A stretch of 33,223 nucleotides of DNA from Pseudomonadota bacterium (GTDB taxonomy: Bacteria > Pseudomonadota > Gammaproteobacteria > Burkholderiales > UBA11063), in NCBI GenBank assembly GCA_003962985.1, contig RXKA01000071.1, forward strand, positions 8,258 to 41,480. Reading direction: 5' to 3'. The notes under the pieces were generated by a model, which saw only the letters and a program-made list of their open reading frames with translations, did no database searches and was not told the origin of the DNA. Shown here one piece after another: positions 16,607 through 24,764 of the stretch (its first letter is position 1; each line of letters starts with the position of its first letter). The position numbers and the translations under genes were made by a program.

Positions 16607-17846
16607 TTAAGTACTTTCTCGTTAAAATAGTCAACCATAAAAACCATAAAAAATAAGTAATTGCAAAAGATAATACACTAGATTGAATAGGGATAATTCC
16701 TATTAAAATATATGTAAGCACAACTACTAAGCAATTAAACAAAATATCATTAAATCCAATTACCATCGCTTTACCTTTGGACGCAAAAATTAACCCCATA
16801 GGCCAGGCTATCGTTTTAAAAAAATCACCTATTAGTTGCCAAAAAAACAACTGCCCCATATCACCAAATGCTTTTGAATAAAGAATATGGATAATAAAAC
16901 TACGCCCAAAATAGATAACAACAATTGATAACGCAACAAAAGGAACAATCAATTTGTAGCAATCAAAGAGTTCGTTACGTATTTCTGCTTTAGTTTTCAG
17001 TGATGCAAATTTCGGCATAAAATAAGTACTAAATGCCGTATAAACAATCAGCAAATATGCATTTGATATACTTTGCAAACCTTGCCAATTACCGGCCATG
17101 TTCATACTAAGATCTTTAATCATTAGGTTGCGAACCAAAAGTTGCTGCATAGGAGTTACAGTAGCACCAATTATTGTCATTAATGTAAAACTAGATAATC
17201 CAATAAAAGTTTTTTTATCAAATTTACCAAAAAATGCTGACCATTTAAACCATGTAGATCGATAAACAAAAAATAAACTGATAAAAAATATAATATTAGG
17301 AACAATCGCAATTGCTAATAGTGCACCATAAACTTTATAATGCAATACTAATATTATCGACATTGCCAAACTAATAAAACTGCCTAATGTATTGATTGTA
17401 GTCATTTTGGCAATTTCACGTTGTCCGTTAAGGATTGCCAATAATAATTGATTCCACACAAAAAACAGTAAAGAACAACCAAAAGCAATAAAAACACCAG
17501 AGTAATTATCAGAATGCAAAAACTCTATTGATAAATATTTTCTAAAAATGATAGTGGCAAGCCCGACAATTAACGACAAGCAACCACTTAACCAAACTGC
17601 AGTATGCCAAACTTTATATTTTTCCCGCTCATTATCATGATACTTAGCTGTAAAACTAGTTACACCACCATTAGTTGCACCCGATGCAATTGTCCCAGCC
17701 ATTGTAATAAAATTCATCAACTGACCAACTAATGCAACCCCTGATGGACCAATTACCACTGCTACTATTTTTAATGAAATAAACCCTGAAGCTAATTTAG
17801 ATAACGTCGTCACTCCAGATAATAGTGTAGTTTTAACTAATTTCAT
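16596..17846 (-). CDS. wzx: Lipid-linked repeat-unit flippase (Wzx, WzxE-like)
   Basis: This 416-residue membrane protein has about twelve hydrophobic segments and belongs to the polysaccharide transporter branch of the MOP exporter superfamily. The N-terminal region (LSGVTTLSKLASGFISLKIV followed by VIGPSGVALVGQLMNF) matches the WzxE-like group that carries ECA and other repeat units containing 4-amino-4,6-dideoxy sugars. This agrees with the VioA/VioB-like genes immediately upstream. It should move the undecaprenyl-linked repeat unit to the periplasmic face. Its start overlaps the acyltransferase gene by 14 nt and its end overlaps the GT2 gene by 11 nt. The length is normal for the family. 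Confidence 0.88.
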   Translation of the reverse strand: MKLVKTTLLSGVTTLSKLASGFISLKIVAVVIGPSGVALVGQLMNFITMAGTIASGATNGGVTSFTAKYHDNEREKYKVWHTAVWLSGCLSLIVGLATIIFRKYLSIEFLHSDNYSGVFIAFGCSLLFFVWNQLLLAILNGQREIAKMTTINTLGSFISLAMSIILVLHYKVYGALLAIAIVPNIIFFISLFFVYRSTWFKWSAFFGKFDKKTFIGLSSFTLMTIIGATVTPMQQLLVRNLMIKDLSMNMAGNWQGLQSISNAYLLIVYTAFSTYFMPKFASLKTKAEIRNELFDCYKLIVPFVALSIVVIYFGRSFIIHILYSKAFGDMGQLFFWQLIGDFFKTIAWPMGLIFASKGKAMVIGFNDILFNCLVVVLTYILIGIIPIQSSVLSFAITYFLWFLWLTILTRKYLNEQ

Positions 17847-18402
17847 TACTCAATTTATTTTCTAACTCAAGCAAATTTCGTTTACGCTCTTTAATTGCTT
17901 TTGCAGGCGCTCCAGCATAAATCATAAACTCGGGATATTCTTTACCCAAGACTAAAGATAGCGAACCAATAGCTACGCCAATATTTAGTTTTGCTCCAGG
18001 TAAGACTATTGCACCAGCACCAACAATAACATGCTTACCAATATAAACTGGACGACTATCGACATTACAATATTCAATTGGTACTGTAGGATTAGTTAAA
18101 AATTCACCAGAATAATCATCACTGCTTGAATAAATTGAAACTCGTGATGATACTCCAGAAAAATCTGCCAATGTAATTTTTTCTGCACCAATTAGACTGG
18201 AATAAGCTGCTATATGCACATATTTACCAATATGAATACCACCAGCCCCTGCCGATAAAATGCAAAAATCATCAATACGAGAGTTATCATCTAAATAAAG
18301 ATTTTTGGCATTATAAATTGATGCCTTATCTGAAATTTTAACATTTTTACCAAGATATTTAAAATTTAGACTTTCTAGTTGCGTTTGAGATAAATATGCC
18401 AT
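17833..18402 (-). CDS. Left-handed beta-helix acyltransferase, probable dTDP-amino-sugar N-acetyltransferase (VioB-like)
   Basis: This 189-residue protein consists mainly of hexapeptide repeats of the left-handed beta-helix (LbH) fold: IHIGKYVHIAAYSSL, VYIGKHVIVGAGAIVLPG and IYAGAPAKAIKERK are the clearest turns. Such enzymes use acetyl-CoA (or another acyl-CoA) in the cytoplasm. Its partner, 8 nt upstream, is a VioA-like aminotransferase, so the likely reaction is N-acylation of dTDP-4-amino-4,6-dideoxyglucose to give a Qui4NAc-type donor. An AGGTGG ribosome binding site overlaps the end of the aminotransferase gene. An O-acetyltransferase acting on the polymer, or a WbpD-like enzyme, is an alternative. 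Confidence 0.75.
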   Translation of the reverse strand: MAYLSQTQLESLNFKYLGKNVKISDKASIYNAKNLYLDDNSRIDDFCILSAGAGGIHIGKYVHIAAYSSLIGAEKITLADFSGVSSRVSIYSSSDDYSGEFLTNPTVPIEYCNVDSRPVYIGKHVIVGAGAIVLPGAKLNIGVAIGSLSLVLGKEYPEFMIYAGAPAKAIKERKRNLLELENKLSNEIS

Positions 18403-18410
18403 TATTCCAC

Positions 18411-19484
18411 CTACTTGCTTACATAATTTACAATTTTACATATTTTACTAATATCTTCATCTGTTAGACTCGGATACATTGGTAAACACAAAATCCGCTT
18501 AGAAATATTTTCTGATACAGGACATTTCTGATATTTTACATAATCCAACGTGTTTAATGATGGATAGAAATAGCGACGAGGCATAATTTCATTTGCTAAA
18601 AGATTGTCCCGAACATTTAGGCAAATATTTTCATCTTTAAGTAAGATTGGATAATAACTAAAATTATTACTGGCAGTTTCGATACTATTTGGCAACAATT
18701 CGGCATTTATCAATTTGTTATATGTTTCGTGTACTCGTTGGCGCTCTGCCATAATATCATCAATATTTTCTAAAACAGCTAAACCCATTGCCGCAGCAAA
18801 TTCATTCATTTTAGAATTAGTACCAACTCCTTCAATGCGATCATAGCCTGCAATTCCAAAATTAATCAGCTTTTTACACTCTTTAATTACTGCCTCATCT
18901 TTAGCAATAATCGCTCCACCTTCTATAGTATGAAATAATTTGGTTGCATGAAAACTTAGTGTTGACGCATCACCATAAGACAAAATATTCCTATTTTCAT
19001 GAGTAATTACATTAAACGCATGAGCCGCATCATAGATAACTTTTAAGTTATGCTTCTCAGCGACCTCTTGAATTTGCCATACATCACAAGCACGTCCAAA
19101 TACATGTACTGGCAAAATAGCAGATGTTTTGCTTGAGATTTGTGATTCAAGTAACGATGGATTAATATTTAGAGATGTACTATCAATATCCACAAACTTA
19201 GGTTTCAAATTTTCCCACGCTAAAGTACTCGTAGTGGCGACAAATGAAAATGGAGTAGTTAAAACTTCACCTTTTAAGTCTAATGCACGATAAAGAACCT
19301 GCATTGCCAATGTACCATTATTAACTAGTAACAAATTTTCCACATTGAGATATTGTTTTAATTTCTCGGTTAATTCACGCTCTAATGGTCCAAAATTAGT
19401 TAACCAATTCGATTGATAAATACGATCAACATACTTATCAAATGATTCACGAACTGGTAGAAATGGTTTTGTGACACTTATCAT
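18411..19484 (-). CDS. vioA: DegT/DnrJ/EryC1-family sugar aminotransferase (VioA-like)
   Basis: This 357-residue PLP-dependent aminotransferase starts ISVTKPFLPVRESFDKYVDRIYQ and has WLTNFGPLERELTEKL, the VioA-like N-terminal pattern. The PLP-ring Asp is in VIYDAAHAF (about 152) and the Schiff-base Lys in SFHATKLFHTIEGG (about 182). VioA makes dTDP-4-amino-4,6-dideoxy-D-glucose from dTDP-4-keto-6-deoxyglucose, the product of RmlA and RmlB, which are encoded in the same window. The adjacent acyltransferase gene supports this pathway. The ATG has an AGGAAC site 6-7 nt upstream. A WecE-type enzyme (making the galacto isomer, Fuc4N) is the main alternative, and the stereochemistry cannot be settled by eye. 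Confidence 0.8.
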   Translation of the reverse strand: MISVTKPFLPVRESFDKYVDRIYQSNWLTNFGPLERELTEKLKQYLNVENLLLVNNGTLAMQVLYRALDLKGEVLTTPFSFVATTSTLAWENLKPKFVDIDSTSLNINPSLLESQISSKTSAILPVHVFGRACDVWQIQEVAEKHNLKVIYDAAHAFNVITHENRNILSYGDASTLSFHATKLFHTIEGGAIIAKDEAVIKECKKLINFGIAGYDRIEGVGTNSKMNEFAAAMGLAVLENIDDIMAERQRVHETYNKLINAELLPNSIETASNNFSYYPILLKDENICLNVRDNLLANEIMPRRYFYPSLNTLDYVKYQKCPVSENISKRILCLPMYPSLTDEDISKICKIVNYVSK

Positions 19485-19563
19485 TTATTGTTCCTAAATT
19501 AAATTAATTACAAATACACATCTAATATACCTCAAATTTTGCCAATTTATTAAAAGTATTTTG

Positions 19564-19569
19564 ATTATA
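19564..19569 (-). promoter_or_regulatory. Possible -10 element before the vioA-wzx block
   Basis: A perfect TATAAT on the minus strand lies in the 106-nt gap between wzz and vioA, about 80 nt upstream of the vioA start. No convincing -35 hexamer is seen, so the site is only a candidate for an internal promoter that would transcribe the variable core separately from wza-wzz. Confidence 0.25.
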
Positions 19570-19590
19570 CAGCAGTAAACTGAATAAACT

Positions 19591-20724
19591 TCAGCTACTT
19601 CTAACAATAAATATTTTGTTACGATTTCTAATTATCAAGTATACAAAACTAAAAAACAATCCTAAAAATAATCCTTTTACTATTATACTTAATCGTCGTG
19701 GTTTAGACTTATATAACGGCACTTGAGCTGGATCAATAACTTGAATAGCCAAAGGAACCATTTCACTTTGTGCATCTAGTTGAGCAGCTTTTGATTGCTT
19801 AAGCATAACATCATACACTAATTGTTTAAACATAAGATTACGTGTTAAACTTAAATACTCACTTGTCAATTTAGGAGCTAATCCAACTGGGATAGTAATG
19901 TCTTCATCTATACTACGGTTACTTAATTGATTAATCTGCTTCTTTATTGACTCTATCTTTGTCTGCATTGCTCTATAATCAGGATTGTCGCTGCTCGTAT
20001 AGTACGACATACTCTGCAGCTGCATTTGCGCAGCAATCAGCTGCCCTTGTAACTGAGATGATATACTAGCAATAACACGCTCTTGCTGACCAGCTAGTAT
20101 ACCATTACTTTCTGTAAAAAGTTTTAGCTGATTTTCAGCATCTTTTAATGCTGTAAACGCGACAGATAATTGGCTTTCATAAAACTGATAACGTTGGTTA
20201 GCTCTAGAGTATGCAACATTATTAATAGCTTGACCTAAAGCTACGGTATAGTAATTAGCAATATCTGCTGCCAATTGAGGATTCTTATTGTCTACGTCTA
20301 TTTCTACAAAACCAGTCCGCAAATCTGGAACAAATCTAATAATAGTACTTAACACTCTTCTTGTTACATCAAAATCTGTTCTATTCCACATTTTTATTAA
20401 ATTGAATTGCCTAATAACCATATCACTCACAGAGTCAGTTCTCATAATTGCTATTGCAATATCTGCATCCGTCTTCTGCAACAATCCACTTCCACCACTG
20501 GTCAACGCAGTTATTCCACTAATGACCTGAGAAAATCCTGTTCCTGAATCAGTTAATTTAGGTGGATTAATTAAAACCTTTGCAGTATAAATCGGGGTGG
20601 CAAAAATACAGTACACAATAGCAATAACAGTAGAAAAAGAAGTCAGAGCCCCTATAAACTTCTTATTACACTTTATAACATCAATCACTGCTTTCCAATT
20701 GATTTCTTTTTCTTTACTAGACAT
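19591..20724 (-). CDS. wzz: Wzz-family chain-length determinant / polysaccharide co-polymerase without kinase domain
   Basis: This 377-residue inner-membrane protein has a first membrane helix at about residues 22-44, a long periplasmic region with coiled-coil character (about 190-270, rich in Gln/Leu/Ala), and a C-terminal DPAQVPLYKSKPRR segment followed by a second helix ending at about 372. That Pro-rich motif before TM2 is the signature of Wzz/Wzc/KpsE co-polymerases. There is no Walker A motif or tyrosine-rich tail, so it is the kinase-less type. The ATG at 20724 (MSSKEKEINWK) is chosen over an upstream in-frame start that would overlap wza, because it follows an AGAAG site and lies 11 nt after wza. 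No Wzb phosphatase or separate kinase is seen in the window. Confidence 0.83.
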   Translation of the reverse strand: MSSKEKEINWKAVIDVIKCNKKFIGALTSFSTVIAIVYCIFATPIYTAKVLINPPKLTDSGTGFSQVISGITALTSGGSGLLQKTDADIAIAIMRTDSVSDMVIRQFNLIKMWNRTDFDVTRRVLSTIIRFVPDLRTGFVEIDVDNKNPQLAADIANYYTVALGQAINNVAYSRANQRYQFYESQLSVAFTALKDAENQLKLFTESNGILAGQQERVIASISSQLQGQLIAAQMQLQSMSYYTSSDNPDYRAMQTKIESIKKQINQLSNRSIDEDITIPVGLAPKLTSEYLSLTRNLMFKQLVYDVMLKQSKAAQLDAQSEMVPLAIQVIDPAQVPLYKSKPRRLSIIVKGLFLGLFFSFVYLIIRNRNKIFIVRSS

Positions 20725-20734
20725 TATTTTTCTT

Positions 20735-23332
20735 CTAATTTTTAAATACAGTAATTGCAGCAGCTGCAGTACCAAAGTTAGCTAAGATCTGTGTCCAATT
20801 TAACAGGTTCTGCATCGTACCACCAAATTGAATTTGCTGTGGTACTATCACGGCATCACCAGGATTAAGAGTTTGTCCACCAAAACCACCAAACCACCCT
20901 GATTGCTGACGGTTATATAATGTACCATCAGCACGTAAGACATATTCGTTCGAGGTATCGGCAAACTGATTTTCAGTTCCTGCCATTTTGATATAGTCAT
21001 TAACCGTTGTATTTGGCTTATACATAAAAGTTGCAGGGTTGTAAACTTGACCGATTACATCAACCGTTGATGGTCTAGTTGGGATATAAATAGTGTCACC
21101 ATTTTCTATTTGAATATCAGGTAAATGCTCTAGATCGACAGAAGCAGAATCAACCCCTAAGACAACTCTACCACTAGGTTTAATCTGGCGCATTTTACCA
21201 ATAAATGCTTGCTGTTGCGACAATACCTGATTTTGAATTGACACCTGTGTTGTTGATGTAGCACCCGCATTTGAGTTACTAATATTACCCAATAAACTTT
21301 GTTGTAGCTGATCCAACATCTGATTTAAAATTACAACTTGTTTTTTCTTCACTGATTCACGATTTAATTCAGTACCATATAGGTAAGCTTTTGTAGATAT
21401 ACCACCAGCTTTCTGAATAACATCAACTATAGTGCCTCCTGGTTTCATCTCATAAACCCCAGGTGCATTAACTTCACCATCAATAAAAACATAAACGGTG
21501 GATGTTGATGATGGTGTACGCACATCTTTAGATGACAAAATATCTATTACATCACCTGGCTGTAATAAGATATCATTGGCAGCATCTTTATTAAGAGCCT
21601 TACGTAAATTAAATGGGATTACACTAGTTGAGAATGTCTCTTTATTTAAGCGAATTACTGTTGCATAGTTCCAATTGATATTTGCCTCTGGTATCTGTAT
21701 TGGACCTGCAATAAATAAATTATCACTAGCACCAAAAACTTTACCACTATTGCTATTGGCACCAGCACCTGAAGAACCATTCAATCCTGTTGAATACATC
21801 GCCGTACTATCGGCATTAACTTGGGTAGTTGTTTTCTCGCGTCCAATCTGAGTTAGTAAATTGTCACGACCACCAGTATTGTATGAATAACTATTCCAAA
21901 AACTCTTAGTTAACAATGCTGCTTTATCTGGGATAGCATCACTAATTCGCATCCCTTCTCGATAACCTAAACGGGTTGGCTCTGCCACGTTACCCATTAG
22001 TACAATGCTACTTTCATAACTATTATTTAAACTAAAGAAATGAACAATGTCACCATCATTTAAAGCTATTTGCAAACCTTGCTTCATGTCATAATCAGTT
22101 ACCTCAATCGCTTGATTAGCCGTTAGATGTTCTACAATAACTTTCTGTTTATTCACATTATAATTAAAACCACCTGCAAATTTAACTAACTGCTCTATAT
22201 TTTCATGAGCTCTTGTCTCATAAATTGCAGGAACTTTGACACCATCATAGATGGCAACCTGATTACCACGTGGTGCAAAGTATAAAGTATCCCCTGGTAA
22301 TAAGCGTACATCTTTAGAATTATCACCATGCAATAATACGTCATACATATCAAAGTCAGCGACAACTCTACCATCACGTTTAACTTCTATGTGACGCAAT
22401 GAGCCAGCAAGAGATGGTCCACCAACCGCAAATACTGCGTTACTAATCGTAGAAAAAGCACTTAACTGATATGTCCCAGGACGAATTGCATACCCTGCTA
22501 CATTTACTGAGATAGATCTCACTTGGCTAACTGTGGCAGACATTGAAAAATTACGGTAAACTCGTCCAATTTTACCCTTTAAATAGGTATCTAAACTACT
22601 GGCCTTGATTCCAACCACACTAATTTTACCAACTTTAGGAATAAATATTGAACCATCTTTAGCCACTGGAGTTGAGAAGTCTACATTCATACTCCCCCAC
22701 GCTTTTAGGTTTACTATATCACCAGGACCTAAAGTATAATTAGCATCAACAGGCATGTTATTGACTGGTGCAAACGTCTTTGGATAGAAAAATAAACTAT
22801 AACCAAAAACAGGTAAAAATATCCCACTACGAATCTGCACATTTTTTTGGAAAATATCTTGAGAAGTCAGTGGATTAGCAACATAACCAGTTCCCAACAC
22901 ACTTGGGACATAAGCTTGCTGACCACCCATTACACCAATGCCACCATTACGCATATTAATATTAGAATAGTTTTGCCATAAATCATTACTATTAACGCTA
23001 TTTTTGGTATAATCATCACCATTCATCGCTCCACCAGCCGCGGCATTTCGATAAAAATCATCATCACCAGCCGTTGAACGATATAACTCTGTTTGATTAT
23101 TCAAATTTAATGAGGCATCACCAGCGAAACCGCCACTAATTGGTGGAACAATTACACTAGCCCCGCCTGAATTAGTAGAAGCAGAGTTACCAGAGTCACC
23201 TCCAAACATCGCACTACCACCACCAAGATCTCCACCGAGCCCAGCATCTCCGCCAATAGCGCCGCCTGCATCATCAGAATATACAAAACTAATTAAACCT
23301 AAGCTAAACATTACGAGTATTATTTTACGCAT
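20735..23332 (-). CDS. wza: Wza-like polysaccharide export protein with multiple SLBB domains
   Basis: This 865-residue secreted protein is much longer than E. coli Wza (about 380). It has a Sec signal peptide ending near VYS (19), with no lipobox Cys. A Gly/Ser/Asp-rich low-complexity region covers about 20-75. The polysaccharide export domain begins near residue 195 (DANYTLGPGDIVNLKAWG). SLBB-type domains follow at about 275-350 (VNVAGYAIRPGTYQLSAF), 360-430, 610-660 (VFIDGEVNAPGVYEMKPGG) and 755-805 (VIGQVYNPATFMYKPN). The C-terminal segment (NLLNWTQILANFGTAAAAITVF) could form the outer-membrane helix barrel, as the last helix does in Wza. It is followed by wzz 11 nt later. It should form the outer-membrane exit channel. 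The ribosome binding site is weak. Confidence 0.85.
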   Translation of the reverse strand: MRKIILVMFSLGLISFVYSDDAGGAIGGDAGLGGDLGGGSAMFGGDSGNSASTNSGGASVIVPPISGGFAGDASLNLNNQTELYRSTAGDDDFYRNAAAGGAMNGDDYTKNSVNSNDLWQNYSNINMRNGGIGVMGGQQAYVPSVLGTGYVANPLTSQDIFQKNVQIRSGIFLPVFGYSLFFYPKTFAPVNNMPVDANYTLGPGDIVNLKAWGSMNVDFSTPVAKDGSIFIPKVGKISVVGIKASSLDTYLKGKIGRVYRNFSMSATVSQVRSISVNVAGYAIRPGTYQLSAFSTISNAVFAVGGPSLAGSLRHIEVKRDGRVVADFDMYDVLLHGDNSKDVRLLPGDTLYFAPRGNQVAIYDGVKVPAIYETRAHENIEQLVKFAGGFNYNVNKQKVIVEHLTANQAIEVTDYDMKQGLQIALNDGDIVHFFSLNNSYESSIVLMGNVAEPTRLGYREGMRISDAIPDKAALLTKSFWNSYSYNTGGRDNLLTQIGREKTTTQVNADSTAMYSTGLNGSSGAGANSNSGKVFGASDNLFIAGPIQIPEANINWNYATVIRLNKETFSTSVIPFNLRKALNKDAANDILLQPGDVIDILSSKDVRTPSSTSTVYVFIDGEVNAPGVYEMKPGGTIVDVIQKAGGISTKAYLYGTELNRESVKKKQVVILNQMLDQLQQSLLGNISNSNAGATSTTQVSIQNQVLSQQQAFIGKMRQIKPSGRVVLGVDSASVDLEHLPDIQIENGDTIYIPTRPSTVDVIGQVYNPATFMYKPNTTVNDYIKMAGTENQFADTSNEYVLRADGTLYNRQQSGWFGGFGGQTLNPGDAVIVPQQIQFGGTMQNLLNWTQILANFGTAAAAITVFKN

Positions 23333-23399
23333 TAACCATGAACCATATAAAACACTTTAAGGGGTTTATTCTATCATAAAGTTACAAAAGAAAAAGAAT

Positions 23400-23428
23400 A
23401 TTATACACCTAACTTACTATAGAAGTTA
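23400..23428 (-). promoter_or_regulatory. Predicted wza promoter with overlapping inverted repeat
   Basis: On the minus strand TATAAT (23400-23405) is preceded after 17 nt by TAACTT (23423-23428), a poor -35. The same -35 bases form one arm of an inverted repeat, TAACTT/AAGTTA (23410-23415 and 23423-23428), so a regulator binding there could block or replace normal -35 recognition. Alternatively the repeat is a weak terminator hairpin for the gene ending at 23429. The leader to the wza ATG would be about 60 nt. Confidence 0.35.
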
Positions 23429-23899
23429 CTATTTATTTCCTACTATCATAACCGACATCTCATAGTCATTTCTTAATGCTGATATGGTTATTAAATTAAC
23501 TCCGACAATATACTTAGTAAACGCTCCTGTTTTGTTAACACTAGTCATCGCGCTAGTATAGCTACGTCCAAAGTCATCTACAAATTTCTTATAATTGATA
23601 TCGTCAACACCTTTGTTGGTAATGACCTGTGCACTGACTGCTAAATCGTGAGCATCACATCCTAGTACTATTTGTTTGGCGTTATTCATTCCAGACTTGT
23701 TTACCATTCCAAGATATGTCTTTACATCATTAATAATACCATTATACATAAAGCTCATGTGATCAGAAAGATCTCGGATAATCAGTGGACAATTACTTGT
23801 ATTTATTTTGGATATCAGATATTTAGCATCTGCAACATCATCAGCAACACAAAACTGAATTATCCCTAACAATACCAACAGTAACTTATACCTAAGCAT
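23429..23899 (-). CDS. Small secreted protein of unknown function
   Basis: I do not recognise this 156-residue protein. It has a good Sec signal peptide (MLRYKLLLVLLGIIQFCVA, cleavage before DD) and a mature part of about 137 residues, mixed helical in appearance, with two Cys residues (in SNCPL and LGCDAHD) that could form a disulphide in the periplasm. The ATG at 23899 is preferred because it gives the signal peptide and follows a GAGAGG site; an in-frame ATG 105 nt further upstream would add a hydrophobic, Tyr/Asn-rich extension without a good ribosome binding site. It lies between wza (same strand, 96 nt away) and a divergently transcribed outer-membrane protein gene, so a role in the cell envelope or export is possible but unproven. 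Confidence 0.6.
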   Translation of the reverse strand: MLRYKLLLVLLGIIQFCVADDVADAKYLISKINTSNCPLIIRDLSDHMSFMYNGIINDVKTYLGMVNKSGMNNAKQIVLGCDAHDLAVSAQVITNKGVDDINYKKFVDDFGRSYTSAMTSVNKTGAFTKYIVGVNLITISALRNDYEMSVMIVGNK

Positions 23900-24006
23900 T
23901 AGACACCTCTCGACAAAAGTAACATTAAATCCCAAATAGCATAAAATAACACAAATAACATTATAATTATAATAGTTATTATACCATATTTCATTATCAC
24001 TCATGG

Positions 24007-24021
24007 TATCCGTATCGGATA
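24007..24021. promoter_or_regulatory. Inverted repeat in a divergent intergenic region
   Basis: TATCCG (24007-24012) and CGGATA (24016-24021) are perfect inverted arms separated by TAT. The repeat lies in the 212-nt region between the divergent starts at 23899 and 24112. Its size and place suit an operator for a dimeric regulator, but no regulator gene is in the window and no second copy was noticed. Confidence 0.3.
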
Positions 24022-24111
24022 AACTAAACTTAATGTATTAGAAATTATATATTAGCTCATCATAATGTGGTAGAATCACTCAGTTATTTATTTTATATAA
24101 ACGTGATACAA

Positions 24112-24762
24112 ATGCTAAAAAAATTAATACTAATTACTATGGGCACTATTGTTAGTGCTGCATATGCAGACTCTGGTTTATACTTGGGAGTCGGTGCTGG
24201 TTATGCAAATCAAGGAATAAGTACAACGAATGGCTATAGCTATCTAGATGGTTCATCGAGCCAATCTGGTGGGAATATGCTAGGCAGTGTTTATCTGGGG
24301 TATGATTTTAATCACTATCTAGGTATACAATCAGATTATTTCTACATGGCAGATGTGCAGTACACTATTGGAAATAACCTGAATAATGGTTCACAAGGAT
24401 CGTTCACTGCATCACAGCAATTAATTGATCTAGGCATCACTGGACATTTACCTTTTGGAATTTTTGCGAATTCACTGAGTGGATTATCTATTTTTGGTAA
24501 ACTGGCTCTTGGCTATAGCTTCATGAATTTCAGTGGCGGAACAGTTGGAATAAATGGCAATAGTAGCTCTACCCAAAATATTCCAGGTAGCTCTCAAGGA
24601 TTAGTACCTGTGATTGGTGGTGGATTTGAGTATGGTATAGATTCAGCGGGGATTCGCCTTGAATATGATTACATTGGCAATACACCGATCAGCAATAACG
24701 GACAATCATTAATGAATGCAAATAATAGCATTTTCTTATTGTCTGCTCTTTATCACTTCTAA
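24112..24762 (+). CDS. Outer-membrane beta-barrel protein (OMP_b-brl/OmpA-barrel type)
   Basis: This 216-residue protein is the only plus-strand gene in the window. It has a signal peptide (MLKKLILITMGTIVSAAYA) followed by alternating hydrophobic and aromatic strands typical of an eight-stranded small barrel, with GLYLGVGAGYANQG at the first strand, YLGYDFNHYLGIQSDYFY in the middle, GGGFEYGIDSAGIRLEYDYIG near the end and a C-terminal Phe (ALYHF) of the kind recognised by BamA. The start at 24112 is preferred to one 45 nt upstream because it begins at the signal peptide. Its stop lies 2 nt from the convergent VirB1-like gene. Function (structure, adhesion or polymer retention) is not evident. 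Confidence 0.8.
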   Translation: MLKKLILITMGTIVSAAYADSGLYLGVGAGYANQGISTTNGYSYLDGSSSQSGGNMLGSVYLGYDFNHYLGIQSDYFYMADVQYTIGNNLNNGSQGSFTASQQLIDLGITGHLPFGIFANSLSGLSIFGKLALGYSFMNFSGGTVGINGNSSSTQNIPGSSQGLVPVIGGGFEYGIDSAGIRLEYDYIGNTPISNNGQSLMNANNSIFLLSALYHF

Positions 24763-24764
24763 AT

